Source: Marinibacterium profundimaris
GTDB taxonomy: Bacteria > Pseudomonadota > Alphaproteobacteria > Rhodobacterales > Rhodobacteraceae
Length of the DNA stretch: 64,000 nucleotides
NCBI RefSeq assembly: GCF_002210095.1
Contig: NZ_AQQR01000010.1
Location: forward strand, 1 to 64,000
Direction: 5' to 3'
Shown here: in pieces, positions 8,021 through 16,316 of the stretch
How the letters are laid out: each line of letters starts with the position of its first letter
Numbering within the stretch: position 1 is the stretch's first letter
The notes under the pieces: generated by a model
The model's database searches: none
What the model saw: the letters and a program-made list of their open reading frames with translations, nothing else
What the model was told of the DNA's origin: nothing
Program-made: the position numbers and the translations under genes

Positions 8021-8994
8021 CCCGCGCCACCGTCATCGGCGCCGGTGTCGCCGGGCTGTGCGTGGCCACCGAACTCGTGCGCCGGGGCCACGACGTCACC
8101 GTTTTCGACCCCGCACCGATGCCCGGGCCGCACCATTGTTCGTGGTGGGCCGGAGGCATGCTCGCCCCCTTCTGCGAGGGCGAGACCGCGGAGGAGCCGG
8201 TGGTGCGCCTGGGCCAGGTGTCCGCCGACTGGTGGGAGAGCCAGGGCGTGCCCGTCACGCGCCGGGGCACCATCGTCGTCACCCCGGGCCGCGACCGGCG
8301 GGAGCTTGACCGCTTCGCCCGGCGCACCCGGGGCCACAGCCTTCTGGATGCCGGGGCGCTGGCCGCGCTGGAACCCGACCTTGCGGGGCGCTTCGACCGC
8401 GCGCTGCATGTCGGCGAGGAAGCGCACCTGGATCCCCGTGCCGCGCTGCGTCACCTGCGGACACGGCTGGAGACGGACGGCGTGCGTTTCGTGGCCGAAC
8501 AGGGCCGGGCCGACGGGCTGACCTTCGACTGTCGCGGCCTGGCGGCGCGCGACGCCCTGCCCGCGCTGCGCGGGGTGAAGGGCGAGATGGCCGTGCTGCA
8601 TGCCCCCGACATCCGCCTGACGCGCCCGGTCCGGCTGCTGCATCCGCGCTTTCCGCTTTACGCCGTGCCGCGCGCCGACGGCCATGTCATGCTGGGCGCC
8701 ACCCAGATCGAAAGCGACGACCGCCGCCGCCGCGTGCGGTCGGTGCTTGAGCTGCTGTCGGCCGCCTATGCGCTGCATCCCGCCTTCGGCGAGGCCGAGC
8801 TGGTGGAGATCGGCGTCGATGCCCGCCCCGCCTTTCCCGACAACCTGCCGCGCCTGATCCGGCGCGGCGACACGATCCATGTCAATGGCCTGTTCCGTCA
8901 CGGTTTCCTGCTGGCCCCCGCGCTGGCGCGGATGGCGGCGGAGCTGGCCTTCGACGGATGCAAACCGGAGTTTTATCATGAAGATCACGGTTAA
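8017..8994 (+). CDS. thiO: Glycine oxidase ThiO
   Basis: FAD-dependent amine oxidase that makes dehydroglycine (iminoacetate) from glycine for thiazole synthesis; it marks the oxygen-dependent route, instead of the ThiH radical enzyme. 325 residues from ATG 8017, which overlaps the thiD stop. The Rossmann motif [19 protein letters not shown] starts at residue 5, followed by the acidic end VFD. Near the C-terminus [14 protein letters not shown] matches the conserved FAD-contact region of the family (GHFRNG-like). A longer upstream frame is only a shadow of thiD. Confidence 0.9.
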   Translation: MTRATVIGAGVAGLCVATELVRRGHDVTVFDPAPMPGPHHCSWWAGGMLAPFCEGETAEEPVVRLGQVSADWWESQGVPVTRRGTIVVTPGRDRRELDRFARRTRGHSLLDAGALAALEPDLAGRFDRALHVGEEAHLDPRAALRHLRTRLETDGVRFVAEQGRADGLTFDCRGLAARDALPALRGVKGEMAVLHAPDIRLTRPVRLLHPRFPLYAVPRADGHVMLGATQIESDDRRRRVRSVLELLSAAYALHPAFGEAELVEIGVDARPAFPDNLPRLIRRGDTIHVNGLFRHGFLLAPALARMAAELAFDGCKPEFYHEDHG

Positions 8995-9172
8995 CGGCAC
9001 CGAGACCGAGGTGCAGGGCGACACGCTCGCCGCCGCCCTGGACGAGCTGGGCTACGGCGAGGCGAAGGTCGCCACCGCCGTCAACGAAGCCTTCGTGCCA
9101 GCCACGGCGCGCGACCGGGCGCTGTCGCCCGGCGACCGGGTCGAAATCGTCGCCCCCCGGCAGGGAGGCTGA
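8978..9172 (+). CDS. thiS: Sulfur carrier protein ThiS
   Basis: Small ubiquitin-fold sulfur carrier, 64 residues. It starts [11 protein letters not shown] and ends in the essential Gly-Gly (APRQGG), the tail that ThiF adenylates and converts to a thiocarboxylate. It begins at ATG 8978 inside the end of thiO (17-bp overlap) and ends 1 bp before thiG, its reaction partner. A longer frame from 8879 overlaps thiO heavily and has no family similarity upstream of the chosen start. Confidence 0.95.
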   Translation: MKITVNGTETEVQGDTLAAALDELGYGEAKVATAVNEAFVPATARDRALSPGDRVEIVAPRQGG

Positions 9173-9173
9173 G

Positions 9174-9944
9174 ATGCGCGTCTACGAAACCGAAATCGCC
9201 TCGCGCCTGATGCTGGGCACGGCGCAATATCCCTCACCCGCGACGCTGGCCGAGGCCTTCCGCCGCTCTGGCGCGGGGATCGCCACCGTCTCTGTCCGGC
9301 GCGAGGCCGGGGGCGAGCGCGCCGGCGCTGCCTTCTGGGATCTCGTGCGCGAGCTGGGCGTGACCGTCCTGCCCAATACGGCCGGCTGCCATTCGGTGCG
9401 CGAGGCGGTGACCACGGCACAGATGGCGCGCGAGCTGTTCGATACCGCCTGGATCAAGCTGGAGGTGATCGGCCATGCCGACACGCTGCAGCCCGATCCC
9501 TTCGGCCTGGTCGAGGCCGCGCGGATCCTGACGGAGGACGGGTTCCAGGTGTTCCCCTACACGACCGAGGATGTCGTTCTGGCCGAAAGGCTGCTGCAGG
9601 CGGGCTGCGAGGTGCTGATGCCCTGGGGGGCGCCGATCGGCACCGGGCTTGGGCTGACCAATATCTACGGGCTGCGGACGCTGCGCGCGCAGTTCCCGGA
9701 TGTGCCGATGGTGGTCGATGCGGGGCTGGGCCTGCCCAGCCAGGCCACCATGGCGATGGAAATGGGCTTTGACGCCGTCCTGCTGAACACCGCCGTCGCG
9801 AAGGCCGGCGATCCGGCGGCGATGGCCGAGGGCTTTGCCCGCGCGGTGGAGGCCGGCCGGCTGGCCTTCGAGGCCGATCCGATGGAGCCCCGCGACATGG
9901 CCGCGCCCTCGACCCCGGTGATCGGCAAGGCGTTCCTGTCATGA
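9174..9944 (+). CDS. thiG: Thiazole synthase ThiG
   Basis: Builds the thiazole ring from DXP, dehydroglycine and ThiS thiocarboxylate. 256 residues, TIM-barrel family. K95 in [16 protein letters not shown] is the Schiff-base lysine that binds DXP. The phosphate-binding end of the barrel is seen in [14 protein letters not shown] and [13 protein letters not shown]. It starts 1 bp after thiS and overlaps thiE by 4 bp, in line with the physical ThiS-ThiG partnership. Confidence 0.96.
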   Translation: MRVYETEIASRLMLGTAQYPSPATLAEAFRRSGAGIATVSVRREAGGERAGAAFWDLVRELGVTVLPNTAGCHSVREAVTTAQMARELFDTAWIKLEVIGHADTLQPDPFGLVEAARILTEDGFQVFPYTTEDVVLAERLLQAGCEVLMPWGAPIGTGLGLTNIYGLRTLRAQFPDVPMVVDAGLGLPSQATMAMEMGFDAVLLNTAVAKAGDPAAMAEGFARAVEAGRLAFEADPMEPRDMAAPSTPVIGKAFLS

Positions 9945-10537
9945 AGCTCGATCGTTTCTACCCGATCTTCGACAGTGTCGACTGGCTGGAGCGGATGCTG
10001 CCACTTGGCGTGAAGCTGGTGCAGCTGCGCGTGAAGGACCGCCCCGAGGCCGAGCTGCGCGAGACCATCGCCGCGGCGCAGGCGCTCTGCTGCGTGCACG
10101 GGGCGGTGCTGGTGGTGAACGATCACTGGCGGATCGCCATCGACAAGGGCTGCGACTGGGTCCACCTGGGGCAGGAGGATCTGGACACCGCCGATGTGCC
10201 GGCGATCCGCCGGGCCGGGCTGAAACTGGGCATCAGCACCCATGACCATGCCGAACTGGATCGCGCGCTGTCACTTTCGCCGGATTACGTGGCGCTTGGG
10301 CCGGTCTACCCGACGATCCTGAAGAAGATGAAGTGGCATCAGCAGGGGCTGGAAAAGGTGACCGAGTGGAAGGGGCTGATCGGGGATCTGCCGCTGGTCG
10401 CCATCGGTGGGATGCGCGTGGACCGGGCGGAAGGCGCCTTTGCCGCGGGGGCCGACATCGTGTCGGTGGTCACCGACATCACCCTGAACGACGACCCCGA
10501 GGCGCGCCTGCGCGAGTGGATCGGGGCGACGCGATGA
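9941..10537 (+). CDS. thiE: Thiamin-phosphate synthase ThiE
   Basis: Joins HMP-PP and thiazole phosphate to thiamin phosphate. 198 residues, slightly shorter than E. coli ThiE. Recognisable stretches are [15 protein letters not shown] (substrate pyrophosphate and Mg region), [10 protein letters not shown], and [10 protein letters not shown]. The last is followed by ILKKMKW, where the common form is TKT. The phosphate-binding VAIGGM closes the barrel. It sits between thiG and thiF with 4-bp overlaps on both sides. Confidence 0.92.
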   Translation: MKLDRFYPIFDSVDWLERMLPLGVKLVQLRVKDRPEAELRETIAAAQALCCVHGAVLVVNDHWRIAIDKGCDWVHLGQEDLDTADVPAIRRAGLKLGISTHDHAELDRALSLSPDYVALGPVYPTILKKMKWHQQGLEKVTEWKGLIGDLPLVAIGGMRVDRAEGAFAAGADIVSVVTDITLNDDPEARLREWIGATR

Positions 10538-11517
10538 ACCGCTATGCCCGCCAGCTCGCTGTGCCGGAACTGGGGCCCGGGGGCCAGGCCCGTCTGCGGG
10601 ACGCCCATGTTCTGGTCGTGGGCGCCGGCGGGCTGGCCGCGCCGGTGCTGCCCTATCTTGGCGGGGCCGGGGTTGGCCGCATCCGGCTGGTCGATCCCGA
10701 CCGGGCCGAGATCACGAACCTGCATCGCCAGGTGCTGTTCCGCGAAGGTGACGTCGGCCGCGCCAAGGCGCTGGCCGGGGCCGAGGCGGTTACCGCACTC
10801 AACCCCGAATGCCGGGTGGAGCCCGTCGTCGCCGCGCTTGACCCGGGCAATGCAAAGGCGCTTTGCGACGGCGTCGATCTCGTGCTCGACTGCGCGGACA
10901 GCTTCGCGGTGAGCTACATCCTGTCCGATCACTGCCGTGCCACGGGGCAGCCGCTGGTCAGCGCCTCCGTCATCGGGCTTGATGGGTATTGCGGGGCCTT
11001 CTGCGGCGGCGCGCCCAGCCTGCGGGCGGTGTTTCCCGACCTGCCGCAGCGGCTGGGCTCCTGCGCCGAGGATGGCGTGCTGGGCCCCGTCGTGGGGATG
11101 GTCGGCGCGCTGCAGGCGCAGATGGCGATCGCGCTTCTGGCCGGGCTCGACCCGTCGCCGCTGGGCCAGCTTGTCACGCTGGACGCGCGCGGCTTCCGCT
11201 TCGGCGGTTTCCGCTTCGATGGCGCGCCCGAACCCGCGCACCAACCGCGCTTCCTTGCCCCCTCCGCGATCGCGCCCGGCGATTTCCTCGTCGACCTGCG
11301 CGCCGAGACCGAGGCGCCGCTTCTGCGCCCCTATGCCCATCGCCTGCCCGCCAGTGCCTTTGGCCCCGGCGGCCCGCGCCCCGAACCCGGGCAGCGCGCC
11401 GTGCTCTGCTGCCGCTCGGGCCAGCGCGCCTGGGCCGCGGCCGAACGGCTCGCCGCGGCCTGGGACGGAGACATCTTTCTTGTCGCCCTGGGCGACCCAA
11501 CCGGAGACCACGCATGA
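10534..11517 (+). CDS. thiF: ThiF-type adenylyltransferase fused to a rhodanese domain
   Basis: Activates the ThiS C-terminus with ATP. 327 residues in two parts. Residues 1-250 are the E1-like domain, with the start RYARQ, the nucleotide loop GAGGLAAPV at 30-38, the NLHRQVLF acceptor loop and SCAEDGVLGPVVG. From about residue 255 a rhodanese-like domain ends in the active-site loop CCRSGQR, with C293 as the likely persulfide carrier. The fusion would let one protein adenylate ThiS and receive sulfur for it. The usual zinc-binding pair of the MoeB/ThiF family (PCYRCLFP-like) is replaced by FCGGAPSLRAVFP, so structural zinc is probably lost. ATG 10534 overlaps thiE; the end overlaps thiY. Confidence 0.88.
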   Translation: MNRYARQLAVPELGPGGQARLRDAHVLVVGAGGLAAPVLPYLGGAGVGRIRLVDPDRAEITNLHRQVLFREGDVGRAKALAGAEAVTALNPECRVEPVVAALDPGNAKALCDGVDLVLDCADSFAVSYILSDHCRATGQPLVSASVIGLDGYCGAFCGGAPSLRAVFPDLPQRLGSCAEDGVLGPVVGMVGALQAQMAIALLAGLDPSPLGQLVTLDARGFRFGGFRFDGAPEPAHQPRFLAPSAIAPGDFLVDLRAETEAPLLRPYAHRLPASAFGPGGPRPEPGQRAVLCCRSGQRAWAAAERLAAAWDGDIFLVALGDPTGDHA

Positions 11518-12449
11518 AAGCCCCCCTGACCGCCCTTGCCCTTCTTCTCGCCGCGCCCGCCGCCGCGCAGGACGAAATGAGCGTTATGCTCGACTGGTTC
11601 GTGAACCCCGACCACGGGCCGATCATCCTGGCCGAGGAGCTGGGCTATTTCGAAGAGGCCGGGCTGGAGGTCGAGGTGATCGCCCCGGCCGATCCCGCCG
11701 ACCCGCCGAAGATGGCCGCCACCGGATCGGTCGACCTTGCGATTTCGTACCAGCCGCAGCTGCACCTACAGGTGGCCGAAGGCATGCCGCTGATGCGCGT
11801 CGGCACGCTGGTCGCCACGCCGCTGAACTGCCTGCTGGTGCTGGACGACGGCCCCGTGGCGCAGATCGGCGACCTGGAGGACCGCAAGGTCGGCTTCTCG
11901 GTCGCGGGCGTCGAAGAGGCGCTGCTGTCGGCCATGCTGGGCCAGGCCGGGCTGGGCACCGGGGATGTCGAGCTGGTCAACGTCAACTGGTCGCTGTCGC
12001 CCGCGCTGATGTCGGGGCAGGTGGACGCGGTGATCGGGGCCTTCCGCAATTTCGAACTGAACCAGATGGAGATCGAGGGCGTCGCCGGCCGCTGCTTCTA
12101 TCCCGAGGAACAGGGCGTGCCGACCTATGACGAGCTGATCTATGTCGCCAATCCCGAGACGATGGATGCCGGCATGATCCGCCGTTTCCTGGGCGCGACG
12201 GAGAAGGCGACGCAATACATCGTCAACCACCCGCAGGAAAGCTGGGAGCTGTTCGCCGCCACCTCGACCGAGCTGCAGGACGAGCTGAACGAGAAGGCCT
12301 GGGCCGACACGCTGCCCCGCTTTGCCCTGCGCCCCGAGGCGCTGGACGCGGGCCGCTACCAGCGGTTCGAGAGCTTCCTGCACGAGGCCGGGCTGATCGG
12401 CGACACCCGCCCGGTCACCGCGCTGGCCGTCGATCTGGGGGCGGAATGA
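11514..12449 (+). CDS. thiY: Thiamin pyrimidine precursor ABC transporter substrate-binding protein ThiY
   Basis: Periplasmic receptor of the NMT1/THI5-like family, expected to bind formylaminopyrimidine or another HMP precursor. 311 residues. The signal peptide is short (cleavage after PAAAQ or just before). The mature start MSVMLDWFVNPDHGPIILA is diagnostic for ThiY-like binding proteins (LDWFPNPDH in relatives). The gene overlaps thiF and tenA by 4 bp each. It is the only binding-protein gene in the window without a following hairpin, because its stop is fused to the next start. Riboswitch control and the neighbouring thiZ and thiX support the assignment. Confidence 0.9.
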   Translation: MKAPLTALALLLAAPAAAQDEMSVMLDWFVNPDHGPIILAEELGYFEEAGLEVEVIAPADPADPPKMAATGSVDLAISYQPQLHLQVAEGMPLMRVGTLVATPLNCLLVLDDGPVAQIGDLEDRKVGFSVAGVEEALLSAMLGQAGLGTGDVELVNVNWSLSPALMSGQVDAVIGAFRNFELNQMEIEGVAGRCFYPEEQGVPTYDELIYVANPETMDAGMIRRFLGATEKATQYIVNHPQESWELFAATSTELQDELNEKAWADTLPRFALRPEALDAGRYQRFESFLHEAGLIGDTRPVTALAVDLGAE

Positions 12450-13117
12450 GCTACGGAGAGACCTTTCCGCTCTGGCGCGGAGCGGCGGGTGAGGCCTGGC
12501 AGGCCTACACCCGCCATCCCTTCGTCGAGAGGCTGGCGGACGGCACGCTGCCGCGGGACGGGTTCCTGCGCTACCTGGTGCAGGATTACCTGTTCCTCGT
12601 GCATTTCTCCCGCGCCTGGGCGCTGGCGGTGACCAAGGCCGACACACTGGACGAGATGCGCGCCTGCGCGGCCACTGTGCAGGCCCTGCTGGACGAGGAG
12701 ATGCGCCTGCACGTGCAGACCTGCGCCGCCGAGGGCATCACCGAGGCCCGGCTTTTCGCCGCCACCGAGGCGCCGCAGAACATCGCCTATACGCGCTATG
12801 TGCTCGATGCCGGTCACCGGGGCGATTTCCTCGACCTGCTGGCGGCGCTGGCGCCCTGCGTTCTGGGCTATGGTGAGATCGGCGCGCGGCTGGCGGCCGA
12901 GGCGGGCAAGACCCCCTATGCCGACTGGATCGCGACCTATGGCGGGGCCGAGTATCAGCAGACCTGCCGCGATGTCGGCGCGCTGATCGACACCGCCGTC
13001 GCCCGCCGGCTTGGCCCGGCGCCCGAGGCCACGCCGCGCTGGCCCGCGCTGTGCGACGTCTTCGCGACGGCCACGCGGCTGGAGGTCGACTTCTGGGGCA
13101 TGGGCCTGCCCGAATGA
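12446..13117 (+). CDS. tenA: Aminopyrimidine aminohydrolase TenA
   Basis: Hydrolyses aminopyrimidines from degraded thiamin to HMP, or acts as thiaminase II; a cytoplasmic salvage enzyme. 223 residues, all-helical heme-oxygenase-like fold. The catalytic cysteine is C138 in LAPCVLGYGEIG, and the C-terminal glutamate is in LEVDFWGMGL (E213). It lies between the precursor-binding protein and the transporter ATPase, which fits salvage of imported formylaminopyrimidine. ATG 12446 overlaps thiY. Confidence 0.93.
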   Translation: MSYGETFPLWRGAAGEAWQAYTRHPFVERLADGTLPRDGFLRYLVQDYLFLVHFSRAWALAVTKADTLDEMRACAATVQALLDEEMRLHVQTCAAEGITEARLFAATEAPQNIAYTRYVLDAGHRGDFLDLLAALAPCVLGYGEIGARLAAEAGKTPYADWIATYGGAEYQQTCRDVGALIDTAVARRLGPAPEATPRWPALCDVFATATRLEVDFWGMGLPE

Positions 13118-13839
13118 CCCCGCCGCCCGCGCTGCACCTGTCCGGTCAGGCGAAGATCGGCGACACGCCGATCTTCGGACCGTTGGTGATGGAAGCTCCG
13201 GCCGGGCAATGGACCTGCCTGCTGGGCCCCTCCGGCGTGGGTAAATCGACGCTTCTGCGGCTTTTCGCGGGGCTTGGGGACGAGGTCACATTCGAAGGCA
13301 CGTTCGGTGCCGGGGACGGCGCGCCGCTGGAGGGGCGCGTGGCGCTGATGGCGCAGGGCGATCTGCTGATGCCCTGGCTCGACGTGACGGCGAATGTCAC
13401 CCTTGGCGCGCGCCTGCGCGGCGCGGAGGTGGCGCGCGACAGGGCGCTCGGAATCCTGGACTGGGTGGGCCTCTCGGACCACGCCGCGAAGCGGCCCGAT
13501 GAACTTTCCGGCGGTCAGCGCCAGCGGGTGGCGCTGGCCCGGACGCTGATGGAGGACCGGCCCGTCGTGCTGCTGGATGAGCCGTTCTCGGCCCTGGACG
13601 CGCGGTCGCGCGCCCGGATGCAGGACCTGTCCGCCGAGCTGCTTGCGGGACGCACCGTGCTGCATGTCACCCATGACGTGGCCGAGGCCGCGCGGCTGGG
13701 GCAGGTGGTCCTGGTGATGACCGGCGACGGCATGAGCATGGCCGAGCCGCCCTGTGCCCAGGTTCCCCGGACATATGATGCGCCCGGCACGCTGGCCTTC
13801 CAGGGCGCGCTGCTGCGGCAGCTGATGGAGGCGCAATGA
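13114..13839 (+). CDS. thiZ: Thiamin precursor ABC transporter ATP-binding protein ThiZ
   Basis: ATPase of the ThiXYZ importer, 241 residues. Walker A GPSGVGKST at 38-46, Q-loop LMAQGDLLMPW, signature LSGGQRQRVALARTL, Walker B VVLLDEPFSALDAR and switch VTHDVAEAA are all intact. It belongs to the nitrate/sulfonate/taurine-type ATPases. ATG 13114 overlaps tenA by 4 bp, and its end overlaps thiX by 4 bp. Function is assigned from the operon and riboswitch. Confidence 0.88.
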   Translation: MTPPPALHLSGQAKIGDTPIFGPLVMEAPAGQWTCLLGPSGVGKSTLLRLFAGLGDEVTFEGTFGAGDGAPLEGRVALMAQGDLLMPWLDVTANVTLGARLRGAEVARDRALGILDWVGLSDHAAKRPDELSGGQRQRVALARTLMEDRPVVLLDEPFSALDARSRARMQDLSAELLAGRTVLHVTHDVAEAARLGQVVLVMTGDGMSMAEPPCAQVPRTYDAPGTLAFQGALLRQLMEAQ

Positions 13840-14567
13840 CACGCGCCCTGCATGCCGCCGCGGCCACGTTGCTGGCCGTCCTGTCCTGGCAGGCGCTGGT
13901 CACGCTGGCCGATCTGCCGCGCTTCATCCTGCCGGGGCCCGGGCTGGTCGCGCAGGCGCTCTGGTCCAACCGGGCGCTGATCGCCGATCATGCGCTGATC
14001 ACCGCGATCGAGGTTCTGGTCGGCCTGGGCCTTGGGTCTGCCCTGGGCTTCGTGTCGGCGATCCTTCTGGCGGCCTCGCCGCTGGCCCTGTCGCTGCTGC
14101 GTCCGATGCTGGTGTTCAGCCAGGCGATCCCGGTCTTCGCGCTGGCGCCGATCCTGACGCTGTGGCTGGGCTACGGGCTGTGGTCCAAGGTCGCGATGGC
14201 GCTGCTTATCATTTATTTCCCCGTGACCTCGGCCTTCTTCGACGCGCTGATGCGCACCGCCCCCGGCTGGCTGGAACTCGCCCGGGTGATGAACGCCCCA
14301 CCGGCCCGGGTGATGTGGCATATCCGCGTGCCGGCGGCCCTGCCGGGCTTTGCCTCGGGCCTGCGGCTGGCCGTGGTCTATGCGCCGATCGGGGCGATCA
14401 TCGGCGAATGGGTGGGCGCGTCGCAGGGGCTGGGCTATCTGATGCTGCTGGCCAACGGTCGGGCGAAGATCGACCTGATGTTCGCCGCGCTGATCGTGCT
14501 GGGCATCCTGACGCTGACCCTGCATGCGGCCGTCGACGCCCTGTGCCGGCGGCTGTGGGGGGCCTGA
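13836..14567 (+). CDS. thiX: Thiamin precursor ABC transporter permease ThiX
   Basis: Inner-membrane permease of the SsuC/TauC type, 243 residues with about six helices. The EAA loop is ELARVMNAPPARVMWHIRVPAALP, followed by GAIIGEWVGASQGLGYLM, typical of this branch. It is the last of ten thi genes joined by 1-17 bp overlaps or gaps. Only 19 bp separate it from the convergent SDR gene, so no obvious terminator fits between them. Confidence 0.88.
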   Translation: MTRALHAAAATLLAVLSWQALVTLADLPRFILPGPGLVAQALWSNRALIADHALITAIEVLVGLGLGSALGFVSAILLAASPLALSLLRPMLVFSQAIPVFALAPILTLWLGYGLWSKVAMALLIIYFPVTSAFFDALMRTAPGWLELARVMNAPPARVMWHIRVPAALPGFASGLRLAVVYAPIGAIIGEWVGASQGLGYLMLLANGRAKIDLMFAALIVLGILTLTLHAAVDALCRRLWGA

Positions 14568-14586
14568 TCCGGCCCCACGCCGTCCG

Positions 14587-15363
14587 CTACGCCGCCATCC
14601 AGCCGCCGTCGACGAACAGGTTGTGCCCGGTCAGGTAGGTCGCCTCGTCACTGGCCAGGAACAGCGCGGCGCGGGCCACGTCGTCGGGTGTGCCAAGGCG
14701 CGGCCAGGGCGTGCGCTGCTCGGAATACTCGATCATGCGCGGCTCGACCGCGCGGCCGCCCTTGCCGGTCAGGATCTTGCCCGGCGCGACGGCGTTCGAC
14801 ACGATCTGGTGCGGTCCGTAATCGGACGCGATCTGGCGCGTCATATAGGCGATCCCGGCCTTGCTGACGCCATAGGCGAAATCCTCGGGCGCCGAGACAT
14901 GGCCGTGCTGCGAGGAGATATGGACCAGCCGCCCGCGCACCTCGTTCCGGATTTCCTGGCCCATCATCTGGCGCACGGCGGCGCGGGCGCAGAGGTAGGC
15001 GCCCTTCAGGCTCACGTCCATCACCCGGTCCCAGTCGGCCTCCTCGGTCTCGACCAGCGGCTTGCCGGCGCGCAGCACGGCGTTGTTCACCAGGATGTCC
15101 AGCCGTCCGTTATGGGCCACGGCGGCCTGCACCATCGCCTCGACCTCGTCCGCGCGCGCGACGTCGGTCTTCACGAAGACGGCCGAGCCACCTTCCTCTG
15201 CGACCACATCGCAAACCGGCGGGCCGCCCTCGACGACTTCTTCGGTGATGTCGGCGACGATGACATGGGCGCCCTCGGCGGCGTATTTGCGGACGATGGC
15301 GCGCCCGATCCCCGAGGACCCCCCGGTCACGATGGCGACGCGGTCTGTGAGGCGTTGGGTCAT
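14587..15363 (-). CDS. SDR-family oxidoreductase
   Basis: NAD(P)-dependent short-chain dehydrogenase, 258 residues. It has the cofactor motif TGGSSGIGRA at 13-22, NNAV (usually NNAG) at 93-96, and a full catalytic set S151, Y164 and K168 (YGVSK). The C-terminal YLTGHNLFVDGGW is the usual SDR ending. The start at 15363 overlaps the stop of the epimerase upstream; longer frames from 16257 are shadows of that gene. The substrate is unknown, but the operon (epimerase, amidohydrolase, TRAP carrier) points to catabolism of a small polar compound, perhaps a sugar-like alcohol. Confidence 0.88.
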   Translation of the reverse strand: MTQRLTDRVAIVTGGSSGIGRAIVRKYAAEGAHVIVADITEEVVEGGPPVCDVVAEEGGSAVFVKTDVARADEVEAMVQAAVAHNGRLDILVNNAVLRAGKPLVETEEADWDRVMDVSLKGAYLCARAAVRQMMGQEIRNEVRGRLVHISSQHGHVSAPEDFAYGVSKAGIAYMTRQIASDYGPHQIVSNAVAPGKILTGKGGRAVEPRMIEYSEQRTPWPRLGTPDDVARAALFLASDEATYLTGHNLFVDGGWMAA

Positions 15364-16316
15364 GGGCGGATCTCCTTCTGGGTGCGGATATGGCCGAGCC
15401 AGTCGGCGGCGGCCTCGGGCAGGGGTGTGTGTTCGGCAGGCACCAACGTGCGCAGCCGGTCGGTGGCGAGCATGGGGCGGTCGGTAGGATAGCCGTAGCG
15501 GATCGTGGGCGCGGTGGTGTCGATGCTCCAGCTGAAGTCGGGCAGGTGCGCGGACAGGGCGGCGCACCAGTCGGGAAGGTCGGTGCGGGTGCCCGAGCCG
15601 ATATGCACGGTTTCGGTGAGGGGCGCGTCCAGCATTGCCAGAGATGCGATGGCGGCGGCCGCGTCGCGGGAATAGCACCAGTCGGCCGGCACCGCGCGGG
15701 GCAGCACCACGGGGCGGCCCTCGAGCGCGGCCAGCAGGATCTGGTGATGCGGGCTGGTGACCTGGCGGCTGTCGGAGGCGTGTTCGTGGAGGCCGAAGAT
15801 CGGGCCGAGGCGGAGTATGGACAGCTCGATCCCGGCCGTTGGGGCGAGGCGCCGCAGGCTCATCTCGGCGGCGTATTTGCCGATCCCGTAAAGGCTTTGC
15901 GGCGCGGGGGTGGTGCGGTCCTCGTGGTAGAGCCCATCGGCTTCGGGCGCGGCATTTCCGTAGACGGCGATCGAGGAGAGCTGGAGCAGCCGCCTGATCC
16001 CGCAGGCCTTCGCGGTCTGCAGCAGGCGCACGGCGCCCAGCAGGTTGACGTCGAGCACCAGTGCGGGGTCGGCCTCTTCCCGCGCGGCGTCGGGGGTCAG
16101 CGCGGCGGCGTGGATCATGTGGGTCAGGCCGCGCCCTCTCAGCGCGGTTTCCAGGGACGCCTGGTCGCGGAGATCGGCGGTGACGTGCTCGAAGCCGGAC
16201 CAGTTCTTCTGCGGCGGGCGCAGGTCGAGGCCCAGCACGGGGATCCCGCGCGCGCAAAGCTCGGCGCAGATCGCGGTGCCGACGAACCCGGCGGCGCCCG
16301 TGACGAGGACCTTCAT
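15360..16316 (-). CDS. NAD-dependent epimerase/dehydratase family protein
   Basis: Extended SDR, 318 residues. The glycine motif GAAGFVG at residues 7-13 binds NAD, and the catalytic pair is Y143 and K147 (YGIGK) with SSIAVYG upstream. Such proteins act on nucleotide sugars or, as in uronate dehydrogenase and SDR-type sugar epimerases, on free sugar acids. ATG at 16316 overlaps the upstream amidohydrolase stop by 4 bp, and its own stop overlaps the SDR start. No glycosyltransferase neighbours are present, so a catabolic substrate is more likely than cell-wall synthesis. Confidence 0.85.
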   Translation of the reverse strand: MKVLVTGAAGFVGTAICAELCARGIPVLGLDLRPPQKNWSGFEHVTADLRDQASLETALRGRGLTHMIHAAALTPDAAREEADPALVLDVNLLGAVRLLQTAKACGIRRLLQLSSIAVYGNAAPEADGLYHEDRTTPAPQSLYGIGKYAAEMSLRRLAPTAGIELSILRLGPIFGLHEHASDSRQVTSPHHQILLAALEGRPVVLPRAVPADWCYSRDAAAAIASLAMLDAPLTETVHIGSGTRTDLPDWCAALSAHLPDFSWSIDTTAPTIRYGYPTDRPMLATDRLRTLVPAEHTPLPEAAADWLGHIRTQKEIRP

